A stretch of 64,000 bases of DNA from Polynucleobacter sp. TUM22923 (GTDB lineage Bacteria > Pseudomonadota > Gammaproteobacteria > Burkholderiales > Burkholderiaceae), in NCBI RefSeq assembly GCF_030295705.1, contig NZ_AP027274.1:558001-622000 (forward strand), read 5' to 3'. This document shows positions 17,860 through 26,272 of this stretch, in pieces. Under the pieces are notes generated by a model that saw only the letters and a program-made list of their open reading frames with translations, was not told the DNA's origin and did no database searches. Position 1 is the stretch's first letter. Every line of letters starts with the position of its first letter. The position numbers and the translations under genes are program-made.

Positions 17860-19383
17860 TTAAATTATTTTGACCGGAATATTGCCGATCTTTGCTTGCC
17901 ATTCTTTAGGGCCGATGTCATGCATTGAGATGCCAGCAGAGCTGACCGCTACTGTCACGGGCATGTCTTTGACATCGAATTCATAAATCGCTTCCATGCC
18001 TAAATCAGCGAAGCCAACTACCTTCGCTGTTTGAATTGCTTTGGATACTAAGTAGGCGGCGCCTCCAACAGCCATAAGGTAAGCAGATTTATGTTTTTTG
18101 ATTGCCTCAATCGCAACCGGTCCACGTTCTGCTTTTCCGATCATCGAGATCAGGCCAGTCTGAGAGAGCATCATCTCGGTAAATTTATCCATGCGAGTTG
18201 ATGTCGTTGGGCCCGCTGGACCGACCGCTTCATTGCCTACGGGATCAACCGGGCCAACGTAGTAGATCACTCGATCTTTAAAGCTGACCGGAAGCGCTTC
18301 ACCTTTAGCCAACATGTCCTGAATGCGCTTATGGGCTGCATCACGACCCGTTAAAATTTTGCCGTTCAAAAGCAATGTTTCACCTTCTTTCCAGCCGGCA
18401 ACTTCTGCGGCGGTCAGGGTGTCCAAGTTCACTCGCTTTGATTTTTGAGTGTCTGGCGTCCAAGTTACATCTGGCCAGTCTGCTAATGAGGGAATCTCTA
18501 ACTTGGCAGGCCCATCACCATGAAGGTGGAAATGGATGTGACGTGTTGCTGCGCAGTTCGGAATCATGGCTACTGGTAAAGATGCAGCATGCGTTGGATA
18601 GTCCAGAATTTTAATATCCAGTACGGTTGTTAGGCCACCTAAGCCCTGGGCGCCAATGCCAAGTTGATTGACCTTTTCAAAAATCTCTAAGCGAAGCTCT
18701 TCAACACGATTTTTAGGACCACGGGTAATTAACTCCTGAATATCGACAGGGCCCATTAAGGATTCTTTAGCCATCAACATGGCTTTCTCTGGGGTACCTC
18801 CGATACCAATACCTAGAATGCCCGGAGGACACCAGCCCGCACCCATTGTGGGCACAGTCTTGACTACCCAATCAACGATGGAGTCAGAGGGGTTGAGCAT
18901 GACCATCTTGGCTTTATTTTCAGAGCCACCGCCCTTGGCCGCACAAATGACCTCAACATCGTCGCCCGGAACAATTTCATAATGAATCACGGCGGGGGTG
19001 TTGTCACCGGTATTGCGGCGCTTTCCGGCGGGATCTTCCAATACAGATGCGCGTAAAGGATTTTCAGGGTTCATATAAGCACGGCGAACACCTTCGTTCA
19101 CCATATCAGAAACGCTCATCGTGGCGTCACTCCATTGAACGTTCATGCCAATTTTGAGAAACACCACAGCGATGCCGGTGTCTTGGCACATCGGCCGATG
19201 ACCTTCTGCGCACATGCGACTATTGGTCAGGATTTGAGCAATGGCATCTTTGGCGGCAGCCCCTTGTTCAAGTTCATATGCCTTACCCAAGGCTGAGATG
19301 AAATCCTTAGGGTGGTAGTAGGAAATGAACTGAAATGCATCGGCAACACTCTGAATGAGGTCGTTTTGTTTGATATTTGTCAT
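17860..19383 (-). CDS. fumA: Class I fumarate hydratase (iron-sulfur)
   Basis: A 507-residue oxygen-sensitive class I fumarase interconverting fumarate and malate in the TCA cycle. The N-terminal alpha region has CAEGHRPMCQDTGIA and the C-terminal beta region has YYVGPVDPVGNEAVGPAGPTT followed by TRMDKF. Cysteines for the [4Fe-4S] cluster are spread through the alpha region, as in the family. It is first in a minus-strand cluster with murI, tonB, exbB and exbD, an odd mixture. Its promoter shares the 172-base gap with the divergent acs. Confidence 0.94.
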   Translation of the reverse strand: MTNIKQNDLIQSVADAFQFISYYHPKDFISALGKAYELEQGAAAKDAIAQILTNSRMCAEGHRPMCQDTGIAVVFLKIGMNVQWSDATMSVSDMVNEGVRRAYMNPENPLRASVLEDPAGKRRNTGDNTPAVIHYEIVPGDDVEVICAAKGGGSENKAKMVMLNPSDSIVDWVVKTVPTMGAGWCPPGILGIGIGGTPEKAMLMAKESLMGPVDIQELITRGPKNRVEELRLEIFEKVNQLGIGAQGLGGLTTVLDIKILDYPTHAASLPVAMIPNCAATRHIHFHLHGDGPAKLEIPSLADWPDVTWTPDTQKSKRVNLDTLTAAEVAGWKEGETLLLNGKILTGRDAAHKRIQDMLAKGEALPVSFKDRVIYYVGPVDPVGNEAVGPAGPTTSTRMDKFTEMMLSQTGLISMIGKAERGPVAIEAIKKHKSAYLMAVGGAAYLVSKAIQTAKVVGFADLGMEAIYEFDVKDMPVTVAVSSAGISMHDIGPKEWQAKIGNIPVKII

Positions 19384-19521
19384 GGTAATGGGCTTATTTT
19401 GTGAAGTTTTTCTTATTTTAAGGGTTTGCCATAGAGCAAAAGTTACGCGTTTTCACTTATCTTATTAGCTGTTGGGAACGTATTTCCCTAATTCTGCGTT
19501 ATTTTCGTGGAAAAAGACGAT

Positions 19522-19541
19522 TCATTATTCATTATTCATTT
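19522..19541. repeat. TTCATTA tandem repeat in the fumA-acs gap
   Basis: About three copies of the 7-base unit TTCATTA precede the acs start. The gap must hold promoters for both genes, but I could not identify convincing boxes. Confidence 0.7.
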
Positions 19542-19555
19542 GAGGGCTGTAACGC

Positions 19556-21529
19556 ATGGAACAATTATCGCAAGAAAACCGCGTATTTCACCCGCCAGCA
19601 GACTTTGTAAAAGGCGCTGCAATCTCTGGGATGGATGCTTATCACCAGCTATGTGCCGAAGCAGAGAAAGATTATGACGGTTTCTGGGCGCGTCTTGCCA
19701 ATGAACATATTTTTTGGAAGAAGCCATTTACGACGGTTTTAGATGAATCTACAGCACCTTTTTACAAATGGTTTGAAGATGGCCTAACCAATGCCTCATA
19801 CAACTGCCTAGACCTCAATGTTCAAAAAGGTCTGGGTGATAAAAAAGCCATTATTTTTGAAGCGGACGACGGCACTGTCAGTAATGTGACCTACCAAGAC
19901 TTATTGGATCGCGTTTCGAAGATGGCAAACGCACTTCGCAAAATGGGCATTCAGTCGGGCGATCGCGTCATCATTTACATGTCGATGTCTATTGAAGGTG
20001 TTGTAGCAATGCAAGCATGTGCTCGTATTGGTGCGATTCACTCGGTAGTGTTCGGTGGCTTCTCTGCAAAATCATTACAAGAACGAATTGTGGACGTTGG
20101 TGCGGTAGCGGTGATTACTGCTGATGAGCAATTGCGTGGCGGTAAAGCATTGCCACTGAAGGTGATTGTGGATGAAGCGATTGCCTTAGGCGATTGTGAA
20201 AAAGTAAAGAACGTCATTGTTTATCAACGTACAGGCGGCAACATTCCAATGACAGCAGGGCGTGACTCTTGGATGCATGAAGTTGTCGCTAATGAATCCG
20301 CTAGCTGTGAGCCAGAGTGGGTCAGCGCTGAACATCCGCTCTTTATTTTGTATACATCGGGCTCTACTGGTAAACCAAAAGGCGTACAGCACTCTACGGG
20401 CGGCTACTTATTGTGGGCTATTCTCACAATGAAATGGACCTTTGATGTTAAGCATGACGATGTGTTCTGGTGTACTGCTGACATTGGCTGGGTTACTGGC
20501 CACTCCTATATTACGTATGGCCCTTTAGCTGTTGGCGCTACAGAGATTGTCTTTGAAGGTGTGCCAACATTCCCTAATGCAGGCCGTTTTTGGGACACGA
20601 TTCAAAAACATAAAGCGACTATTTTCTACACCGCCCCAACTGCTATTCGTTCGCTGATTAAAGCCTCTAGTAATGATGAAGCAGTACATCCTAAGAGCTA
20701 TGACTTATCCTCATTGCGTTTGTTGGGATCAGTAGGAGAGCCAATTAATCCAGAGGCATGGATGTGGTATTACGAAAATGTGGGTGGCTCACGCTGCCCT
20801 ATTGTGGATACATTCTGGCAGACTGAAACTGGTGGCCATATGATTTCACCATTGCCAGGCGCAACACCGATGGTTCCGGGTTCATGCACGTTGCCATTAC
20901 CGGGAATCATGGCAGCGATTGTGGATGAAGTAGGGCACGATGTGCCCAATGGCCATGGTGGCATTTTGGTAGTAAAGCGTCCTTGGCCTTCCATGATTCG
21001 CACGATTTGGAATGACCCTGATCGTTTCGTGAAGTCATACTTCCCCGAAGAATTGGGTGGGACTTTATATCTTGCAGGTGATGGCGCTATTCGAAATAAA
21101 GATAATGCCTACTTTACGATTACAGGCCGTATTGACGACGTCTTAAACGTTTCTGGTCACCGCATGGGTACGATGGAAATCGAATCTTGCTTAGTAGCTA
21201 ACCCATTAGTTGCTGAGGCTGCAGTCGTAGGGCGCCCAGATGAGTTAACGGGTGAAGCTATTTGTGCTTTTGTTGTTCTCAAAGGCGGTCGTCCAACGGG
21301 TGATGAGGCTAAAAAGTTAGCACTTGATTTACGTAATTGGGTCGGTAAAGAAATTGGTCCAATTGCAAAGCCAAAAGATATTCGCTTTGGTGACAACTTA
21401 CCTAAAACCCGTTCGGGCAAGATCATGCGTCGTTTATTGCGTGTTATTGCCAAGGGTGAAGAGGTCACACAAGACACATCCACACTAGAGAACCCTGCCA
21501 TTTTGGATCAACTTAAGCAGCCTCTATAA
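19556..21529 (+). CDS. acs: Acetyl-coenzyme A synthetase (AMP-forming)
   Basis: A 657-residue ligase converting acetate, ATP and CoA to acetyl-CoA. The adenylation core motif [19 protein letters not shown] and the [15 protein letters not shown] region are intact. The C-terminal lysine in [12 protein letters not shown], the site of regulatory acetylation, is present. Length and domain order match Acs. It is divergent from the TCA gene fumA, fitting growth on acetate. Confidence 0.97.
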   Translation: MEQLSQENRVFHPPADFVKGAAISGMDAYHQLCAEAEKDYDGFWARLANEHIFWKKPFTTVLDESTAPFYKWFEDGLTNASYNCLDLNVQKGLGDKKAIIFEADDGTVSNVTYQDLLDRVSKMANALRKMGIQSGDRVIIYMSMSIEGVVAMQACARIGAIHSVVFGGFSAKSLQERIVDVGAVAVITADEQLRGGKALPLKVIVDEAIALGDCEKVKNVIVYQRTGGNIPMTAGRDSWMHEVVANESASCEPEWVSAEHPLFILYTSGSTGKPKGVQHSTGGYLLWAILTMKWTFDVKHDDVFWCTADIGWVTGHSYITYGPLAVGATEIVFEGVPTFPNAGRFWDTIQKHKATIFYTAPTAIRSLIKASSNDEAVHPKSYDLSSLRLLGSVGEPINPEAWMWYYENVGGSRCPIVDTFWQTETGGHMISPLPGATPMVPGSCTLPLPGIMAAIVDEVGHDVPNGHGGILVVKRPWPSMIRTIWNDPDRFVKSYFPEELGGTLYLAGDGAIRNKDNAYFTITGRIDDVLNVSGHRMGTMEIESCLVANPLVAEAAVVGRPDELTGEAICAFVVLKGGRPTGDEAKKLALDLRNWVGKEIGPIAKPKDIRFGDNLPKTRSGKIMRRLLRVIAKGEEVTQDTSTLENPAILDQLKQPL

Positions 21530-21569
21530 GTATTTATCCAGGAAACCCTTTCGCAAACTGCATTGATCG

Positions 21570-21575
21570 TATAAT
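21570..21575 (+). promoter_or_regulatory. Likely -10 box of tRNA-Ser(GGA)
   Basis: A perfect TATAAT lies 11 bases before the mature tRNA 5' end. No good -35 box is visible at the usual distance. Confidence 0.5.
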
Positions 21576-21585
21576 TGCAGGCTTC

Positions 21586-21676
21586 GGAAGGGTGGATGAG
21601 CGGTTTAAGTCACACGCCTGGAAAGCGTGCGTAGGTTTATAGCCTACCGCGGGTTCGAATCCCGCCTCTTCCGCCA
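21586..21676 (+). tRNA. tRNA-Ser (anticodon GGA), CCA encoded
   Basis: The acceptor GGAAGGG pairs with CCTCTTCC (one G-U), followed by G and CCA at 21674-21676. The anticodon loop CTGGAAA gives GGA. A long variable arm (GTAGGTTTATAGCCTAC) marks a class II tRNA. Its 3' end is the left border of an accessory island. Confidence 0.97.
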
Positions 21677-21770
21677 GTATCACCCTAAGAGCCCCTATCC
21701 ACGGGGCTCTTTCTTTTTCAGGGCTCTGTACCCACCACTGTACCCACCACCAAAACATTGCCTCAGTATG
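21665..21770. repeat. tRNA-Ser 3' segment, copy 1 of a duplicated stretch of about 105 bases
   Basis: From the tRNA 3' end through a terminator to the CTGTACCCACCACTGTACCCACC-type direct repeat, this segment recurs at 47528-47632 after the second tRNA-Ser with about a dozen differences. The unit GTACCCACCACTG occurs twice in tandem, in the manner of integrase arm sites next to tRNA attachment sites. No integrase gene is present. Confidence 0.75.
21687..21718 (+). terminator. Rho-independent terminator of tRNA-Ser(GGA)
   Basis: AAGAGCCCC (21687-21695) pairs with GGGGCTCTT (21703-21711) across a 7-base loop, followed by TCTTTTT. It ends the tRNA transcript. Confidence 0.85.
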
Positions 21771-21866
21771 TCTTTTACTGGAGTAAGGTGGACCAGTAAG
21801 CTAAATTTATTAAAGTAAAAAGTACGATTTCAATCGGAGTGGCTCCTGGCACATATTCAAACTGCA

Positions 21867-22325
21867 TCACCATAAGTTCCTTCTGGGGCCGTCTAATATC
21901 TCTTTTGCCAGTAGTTGCAGTTGCTTCTCACTAGCGAACTTTTCTACCGACTGATCCTCTAGACTCATTGAGTGAGAAATAGGGCGCAGTCTTTCACGCG
22001 CAACCGTAATGGCGCGATCTTCCAAGATTTTTTCTAAAGACTTGCGCGGTACTAAGGCGTATTGCAACTCGCAATCTAAGGCATTAGCTAGCTTGCGCAG
22101 GCTAGCTAAAGTGGTCCTTTCATCAGCTTCTGCCTTTTCAAGCTTGCTAATGCTGGCAGGTGTAACACCAAGCTTGCGAGCGAGTGCAGAGGCTGACATA
22201 CCCAAAGATTCACGGATAGCCTTAACCCACCCATTATTTGGGGGGCTTGGGAGGCGAGCATCCCTTAACTTAGTAAGGGCTAAATCCATTTGGTAGAGTT
22301 GTAAGTTGGCGAATTTCTTGTTCAT
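21867..22325 (-). CDS. XRE-family regulator resembling 'mobile mystery protein A'
   Basis: A 152-residue DNA-binding protein. Residues 32-85 hold a helix-turn-helix with GMSASALARKLGVTPASISKLEKAEADERTT split over two helices. The preceding NGWVKAIRESLGMS, the later LDCELQYALVPRKSLE and the ending DGPRRNLW match the family long annotated as mobile mystery protein A. That family is normally paired with a Fic-domain mobile mystery protein B, but no such partner is adjacent. A palindrome GATACC-N4-GGTAT(T/C) ends 2 bases before the start codon and another lies 66 bases further up, so autorepression is likely. The name is from memory of the family pattern. Confidence 0.75.
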   Translation of the reverse strand: MNKKFANLQLYQMDLALTKLRDARLPSPPNNGWVKAIRESLGMSASALARKLGVTPASISKLEKAEADERTTLASLRKLANALDCELQYALVPRKSLEKILEDRAITVARERLRPISHSMSLEDQSVEKFASEKQLQLLAKEILDGPRRNLW

Positions 22326-22328
22326 ATT

Positions 22329-22344
22329 GATACCTATAGGTATT
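22329..22344. promoter_or_regulatory. Operator palindrome 1 of the XRE regulator
   Basis: GATACCTATAGGTATT is a near-perfect palindrome located just upstream of the start codon at 22325, where bound repressor would block initiation. Confidence 0.7.
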
Positions 22345-22394
22345 AATTTTTATATCTAATTGTAACTTATAAGTATGAATTAATTAAATAAAAT

Positions 22395-22410
22395 GATACC
22401 CATAGGTATC
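22395..22410. promoter_or_regulatory. Operator palindrome 2 of the XRE regulator
   Basis: GATACCCATAGGTATC repeats the palindrome of 22329 with a perfect GATACC/GGTATC pair. On its plus-strand side a purine-rich AAGAAGGAGG follows (22420-22430), which looks like a ribosome site but leads into no open frame. Confidence 0.7.
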
Positions 22411-22460
22411 AAATAGATATAAGAAGGAGGGGTTTTAGGTCAAATAACAACGTCATTTCG

Positions 22461-22721
22461 TCAAGGGCACCCCAAAGGGGGTGGGCTAATTGGACTCCAT
22501 GGATCGCCGTAGTAGCTATATAAAAAATCAGGGCCACCTTCTTTTGATATCACCGATACCCGTATAGAAAATAATTGCCCAATTGGGAAGGCCGTTCTCA
22601 TGGCTTTTGAGCATTCAACTCTCATGCCAGAGGCAAATCCCTGCCCAGGCAGGGGTCTAACGCGAATACTTGAACCAGAATTTTCCTTGACGGCTCTGAA
22701 GGTTTCAACAATTATCTGCAT
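22461..22721 (-). CDS. Small protein of unknown function (86 residues)
   Basis: The frame reads as a compact basic protein beginning MQIIVETFRAVKENSG and containing three prolines and two glycines in the segment VRPLPGQGFASG. The strong alternation of hydrophobic residues suggests a beta-rich fold. No signal peptide, membrane segment or known motif is seen. It lies on the minus strand in a run of small genes between the sigma-like gene and the XRE regulator. It could be spurious. Confidence 0.45.
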   Translation of the reverse strand: MQIIVETFRAVKENSGSSIRVRPLPGQGFASGMRVECSKAMRTAFPIGQLFSIRVSVISKEGGPDFLYSYYGDPWSPISPPPLGCP

Positions 22722-22789
22722 AAAGGCGCATTTCTTTTTTTATTCCATCTTATAAATATTTATCTCTTGACCGCATGTAATCTTGGTAT

Positions 22790-22990
22790 TCAATCATTGG
22801 TATTAAAAAATCCTGGTGGAATTGGCGGATGATGGCAAACAATCTTTCTGGGCTCTTGCGTCCTCTCTGTAATTTTTGCTTGTATTTGTGCGTTTAAGAT
22901 AGCTCTGGCTGCTTTAAATCGAGCTATTCTCCCTTCGCCTTGGGAATAATCAAAATCTTCGTTTTCTGCTGGGTCATTTAAATGCGTCAT
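22790..22990 (-). CDS. Small protein of unknown function (66 residues)
   Basis: An acidic N-terminus (MTHLNDPAENEDFDYSQGEG) leads to a predicted helix rich in Ala, Arg and Lys (RIARFKAARAILNAQIQAKI) and a proline-rich tail. An AGAGGAA ribosome site lies 12 bases before the ATG. No family recognised. It is 22 bases downstream of the sigma-like gene, so the two may share a transcript. Confidence 0.5.
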   Translation of the reverse strand: MTHLNDPAENEDFDYSQGEGRIARFKAARAILNAQIQAKITERTQEPRKIVCHHPPIPPGFFNTND

Positions 22991-23012
22991 GTTTTTATTA
23001 ATTCCTCTAAGG

Positions 23013-23198
23013 TTAAAGAATCTGATTCATACATCTAATGTTTCTAAGTCCTAATTTCTTTCGCAGCTTAATGAGCGCCTTAACTTCCACCTGTCTAATT
23101 CTTTCGCGCGTAACACCCATTACTTCGCCAACCTCTTTTAGGGTCAGGCTGTCTAATGCCGATACAGATTTTGAATTGAGTCCAATTTGAGTTTTCAT
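23013..23198 (-). CDS. Stand-alone sigma-70 region 4 mini-protein
   Basis: A 61-residue protein whose residues 17-49 match the region 4.2 helix-turn-helix of group 1 sigma factors: [19 protein letters not shown] then [13 protein letters not shown]. Regions 1-3 are wholly absent. Region 4 binds the -35 element and the RNA polymerase beta flap. A free copy could act as an anti-sigma, an appropriator or a plain DNA-binding regulator; it could also be a remnant of a larger sigma gene, but the frame opens with its own ATG and the upstream bases do not continue the family. It begins a minus-strand run of small island genes. Confidence 0.65.
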   Translation of the reverse strand: MKTQIGLNSKSVSALDSLTLKEVGEVMGVTRERIRQVEVKALIKLRKKLGLRNIRCMNQIL

Positions 23199-23497
23199 AT
23201 TGATGTTTTCTAGGATGCTTATAAAGAAATAGTCCTATAACCAGCATACGCTAATGTGATTTCACGATATGAGATAACTTCTGTTTTTTATGTATAGCGA
23301 TGTGGGGGCGTGATGAGTCATCTACTAGCGATTGGATTTAACAAATTTTTGCAGTCACGATATTTGAAAGCAGAAAGAAGACTGCGATTTTTCTCAATGG
23401 ATTATTTGAATATGATCTCTTATTAAATTTGTTGAGGAGGCTAGATAGGGCTTTAAGGCATACTCAAAGTTGAATACAAGACCTTTAGAAGTTGTTT
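23199..23497. other. Non-coding stretch
   Basis: About 300 AT-rich bases between two divergent gene groups. No frame of note, tRNA or clear inverted repeat is visible; it probably holds the divergent promoters. Confidence 0.5.
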
Positions 23498-23708
23498 ATG
23501 AGCGAGACCCAGAAGAAAGTTAAGCCATCGTTGGCTTCATTGCTGGCTGACTAATCAATTTCTACAGGCAGAGATCTTATTAAGCAGTTAGAAAAAAAGA
23601 GCAAAAAAAAGAGCAAACAAAAAGAGCAAACAAAAAGAGCAAGACAGAGTACTCCAGCAAGAAGCAATTGAGTTTGAAAAACGCAATCGACGGTCAAAGC
23701 CGCGCTAA
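23498..23708 (+). pseudogene. Possible remnant of a small Lys/Gln-rich coiled-coil protein
   Basis: An ATG at 23498 opens MSETQKKVKPSLASLLAD and meets TAA. The same frame continues as SISTGRDLIKQLEKK into an A-rich repeat. After the repeat a different frame reads QDRVLQQEAIEFEKRNRR and ends at TAA 23706-23708, 18 bases before the nuclease gene. The two parts look like one small gene broken by a stop codon and by slippage in the repeat. This is inference from sequence character; no family is recognised. Confidence 0.35.
23591..23640. repeat. Four degenerate 12-13-base copies of A-rich AAACAAAAAGAGC
   Basis: Units ending in GAGC recur four times; the last two are identical 13-mers. A unit length that is not a multiple of three means that copy-number change would shift the reading frame. 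Confidence 0.85.
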
Positions 23709-23726
23709 GGTTAAAGAAAAACACCC

Positions 23727-25184
23727 ATGGTAAGTCTCAGTAAATCAAAAATCATCGCGCATCGTCAGTGCCCCAAGCGCCTATGGTTACAAGTCAATCG
23801 CCCTGAGCTCATTAGCATTAGTGAAGCTACCCAAGTCAGACTCAATGAAGGCAATCTTGTAGGTGATATTGCCCGTCACAACTACCCTGATGGGTTTTTG
23901 ATAGATACCCTAAATAAAAAGGATTCTATTGAGCTCACAAAAAAGGCATTAGATGATCACAAGCCCATATTTGAAGCCGCCTTCTTTGAAGAAGATGTTT
24001 TAATTCGGGCGGATTTACTATTGCCGGACCAAGAAAGCTATCGGCTGGTAGAAGTGAAGTCCTCAACTGGGGTAAAGCCCTATCACGTGGAAGATGCAGC
24101 AGTGCAGGCTTGGGTAATGAGTAAAGCAGGGCACCCACCAAGTGCAACAGCTCTAGCCTATATCAATAATCAATTCGTATACCAAGGCGACGGTAAGTAC
24201 ATCGGTCTTTTTGAAGAGGCCGACCTAACTAGCCAGGTAGAAGCTAACCTTCCCCAAGTGCAGGCTTGGGTAGACTCTGCAAAAAAGACTCTAAGCGCTA
24301 CACAAGAGCCAGATATACAGCCGGGTGAGCAATGCACTAAACCCTTTGCTTGTGATTTCATGGAACACTGCAGCCCACCAGAAGAGGGCGTTGAGTACCC
24401 AGTAGAGATCTTACCCTTTGGTAAAGCCATTGCAGCAGAGTTAAGAGCCGATGGATACAAAGATCTACGCGGTGTACCTGCTAAACGATTGACTAACCCC
24501 AAACACCTTAAAGTGCATGCAGTTACGCTCAGTGGTCAAGCCACCTTAGATCAAGAAGCTACCGATCAAATAAACGCATTACCTTACCCCCGCTATTACC
24601 TTGATTTTGAAACCATTGGTTTTGCGGTACCCATCTGGGCAGGCACACGTCCTTATGTGCAATTGCCCTTTCAGTGGTCATGCCACATCGAGCAGGCAGA
24701 TGGAGCCACTACCCATAAAGAGTTTTTAGATCTAAGCGGCAGTGACCCAAGAGAAGCATTTGCCAAAACACTCATTGAAGTGGCAGGTAAGCAGGGCCCC
24801 ATTGTGGTCTACAACGCTGGATTTGAAGGGGGCAAAATTCAAGGGCTGGCTGATACCTACCCAGAACTATCTGATGAACTACTAGCTATTAAAGAGCGCT
24901 TTTTCGATCTCTTACCATTGGCAAGAAACCACTATTACCATCCAGAGATGAAAGGCTCTTGGTCTATCAAGGCAGTATTGCCGACTATAGATCCAGAGCT
25001 AAATTATTCAAACCTAGAGATCAGTAATGGCGGAATGGCGCAAGATGCGTATAAGCGTGCTGTTCATGCACAAACCAATAAAGAACAAAAAGAAGCAATA
25101 AAACAAGCCATGCTTGAGTACTGCAAACAAGATACGCTAGCGATGGTCAAAATAATGCAGGCTTGGGGTGCCAACCCTGCATAG
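23727..25184 (+). CDS. DUF2779-type protein: Cas4-like PD-(D/E)XK nuclease fused to DEDD exonuclease
   Basis: A 485-residue predicted nuclease. The N-terminal half resembles Cas4/RecB nucleases: HRQCPKRLWL with Cys15, RADLLL and VEVKSST as the metal-binding Asp and Glu-x-Lys, and a late cysteine set CTKPFACDFMEHC, which together could bind a [4Fe-4S] cluster. The C-terminal half starts YYLDFETIGFAVPIW (exonuclease motif I), continues with VVYNAGFEGGKI and ends with YCKQDTLAMV, the Tyr-x3-Asp of a DEDDy exonuclease. The combination matches the DUF2779 family, whose role is not established. There is no cas1 or cas2 and no CRISPR nearby. It lies in the island after tRNA-Ser(GGA). Confidence 0.8.
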   Translation: MVSLSKSKIIAHRQCPKRLWLQVNRPELISISEATQVRLNEGNLVGDIARHNYPDGFLIDTLNKKDSIELTKKALDDHKPIFEAAFFEEDVLIRADLLLPDQESYRLVEVKSSTGVKPYHVEDAAVQAWVMSKAGHPPSATALAYINNQFVYQGDGKYIGLFEEADLTSQVEANLPQVQAWVDSAKKTLSATQEPDIQPGEQCTKPFACDFMEHCSPPEEGVEYPVEILPFGKAIAAELRADGYKDLRGVPAKRLTNPKHLKVHAVTLSGQATLDQEATDQINALPYPRYYLDFETIGFAVPIWAGTRPYVQLPFQWSCHIEQADGATTHKEFLDLSGSDPREAFAKTLIEVAGKQGPIVVYNAGFEGGKIQGLADTYPELSDELLAIKERFFDLLPLARNHYYHPEMKGSWSIKAVLPTIDPELNYSNLEISNGGMAQDAYKRAVHAQTNKEQKEAIKQAMLEYCKQDTLAMVKIMQAWGANPA

Positions 25185-25843
25185 GGATGTATATAAACCA
25201 TCATGTTGTGGCGCTGAGAAAGTATGTTGTTGACAGCGTAAATGGTTTAGAAGTGATGCTTTACTTTACTTTACTTTACTTTCGCTGAAGATTTAAGGTG
25301 CAAGGAAGAAGGGTGCGCTATTACTTTATGCATTCGTAGGGATTGGGTTTCACCATCCATCAGTCAGCTTTAAAAGGTAGTCGTTAAATCAGTTAGCCAG
25401 TCTGGTGAGTGATTCAACAAAATAGATGGGTGGCCGGACTTAATGTTCCAAGCAGCCCAAACAGTGCAGTTTAGGAGCGGTGAGGAGGGTGAAGAGGGTG
25501 ACGGGGGGTTGAGGAATTTCGAGGGCCGTATGTGACTATTGCCTATCTTTAACGGGCATTAAATTAACTACAAGCGTTAGAGCAGTGCTGAGTGCTTGTC
25601 GGCCGGCATCAGATATAAAATTTACCTGGCAGGGTGTGTATCAGGCCCTAAAGAAATAAAAAACAGATCAGATTTACATCCAATGCTGGTAGATGCGGCT
25701 AGAACCGATTGGAGATGGTTTATTGGAGATGGTTTAGGTGAGCCCTTTAAATAGATTAAAAAGGTCGGCGACCCATTCTATATAGGCCATGAAAGAAGAA
25801 TCTTCGGATGGTGAGCTTTATTTTGCAGTGAAAAGTAAATTGC
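25185..25843. other. Non-coding stretch with minor repeats
   Basis: About 660 bases without a credible gene. It holds TTTAC repeated 4.6 times (25260-25282), a G/A-rich tract near 25480-25510 and a perfect 14-base tandem duplication of TTGGAGATGGTTTA (25709-25736). It may be decayed coding DNA. Confidence 0.6.
25260..25282. repeat. TTTAC microsatellite, 4.6 copies
   Basis: Perfect pentanucleotide repeat 75 bases after the end of the nuclease gene. Confidence 0.95.
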
Positions 25844-26071
25844 TTAATGAAGAAATTTGACAATCTTGGATGACCCATCGGCATAGGTAAACAAAACTTC
25901 ATACTCGCCAATAATCTTGGAATGCTTGAGCTTCTTACTTCCCCATCCCACATCTTTTTTGAATCCTAAAACTCTATCTTCAACAGTTATAAAGTTGTTC
26001 TCATGATCCGCCCCAACAATGCTAAAAGAATAGGTTGAGGGGAAAATAAGTTGTTTCAAGTAATTCAGCAT
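25844..26071 (-). CDS. Small protein of unknown function (75 residues)
   Basis: The frame gives a plausible folded protein with alternating beta pattern, for example SFSIVGADHENNFITVEDRV and YEVLFTYADGSSKIVKFLH at the end. No Shine-Dalgarno is obvious and no family is recognised. Its neighbours are an empty stretch and a MarR-like regulator on the other strand. Confidence 0.4.
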   Translation of the reverse strand: MLNYLKQLIFPSTYSFSIVGADHENNFITVEDRVLGFKKDVGWGSKKLKHSKIIGEYEVLFTYADGSSKIVKFLH

Positions 26072-26272
26072 TTATTAAGTTTTTAATTTTTATTAGTACT
26101 TTCGATCCTAACGTCTTATTAGTAGAATTACAAGTGCTGAGGGGGGGGGCTAGGGTAACTCTTGTGGGGGTTTATACTCATGAAGTGAATGAATTTGTCA
26201 GCAGTCATTGGTAATAAAAAATAAAGCGGGTAAGGTTCGGATAACTAAAAAAACCTTCAAATAAGGAGACAA

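Noticed and set aside
21534..21758. Minus-strand frame with WWVQWWVQ running across tRNA-Ser(GGA)
   Set aside because: It is antisense to a tRNA and its terminator; the similar frame at 47424-47621 exists only because the DNA segment is duplicated. Not a gene.
26141..26149. Run of nine G, a possible phase-variation tract
   Set aside because: It lies about 130 bases before the MarR-like start and outside any frame or clear promoter spacer, so no switching role can be supported.
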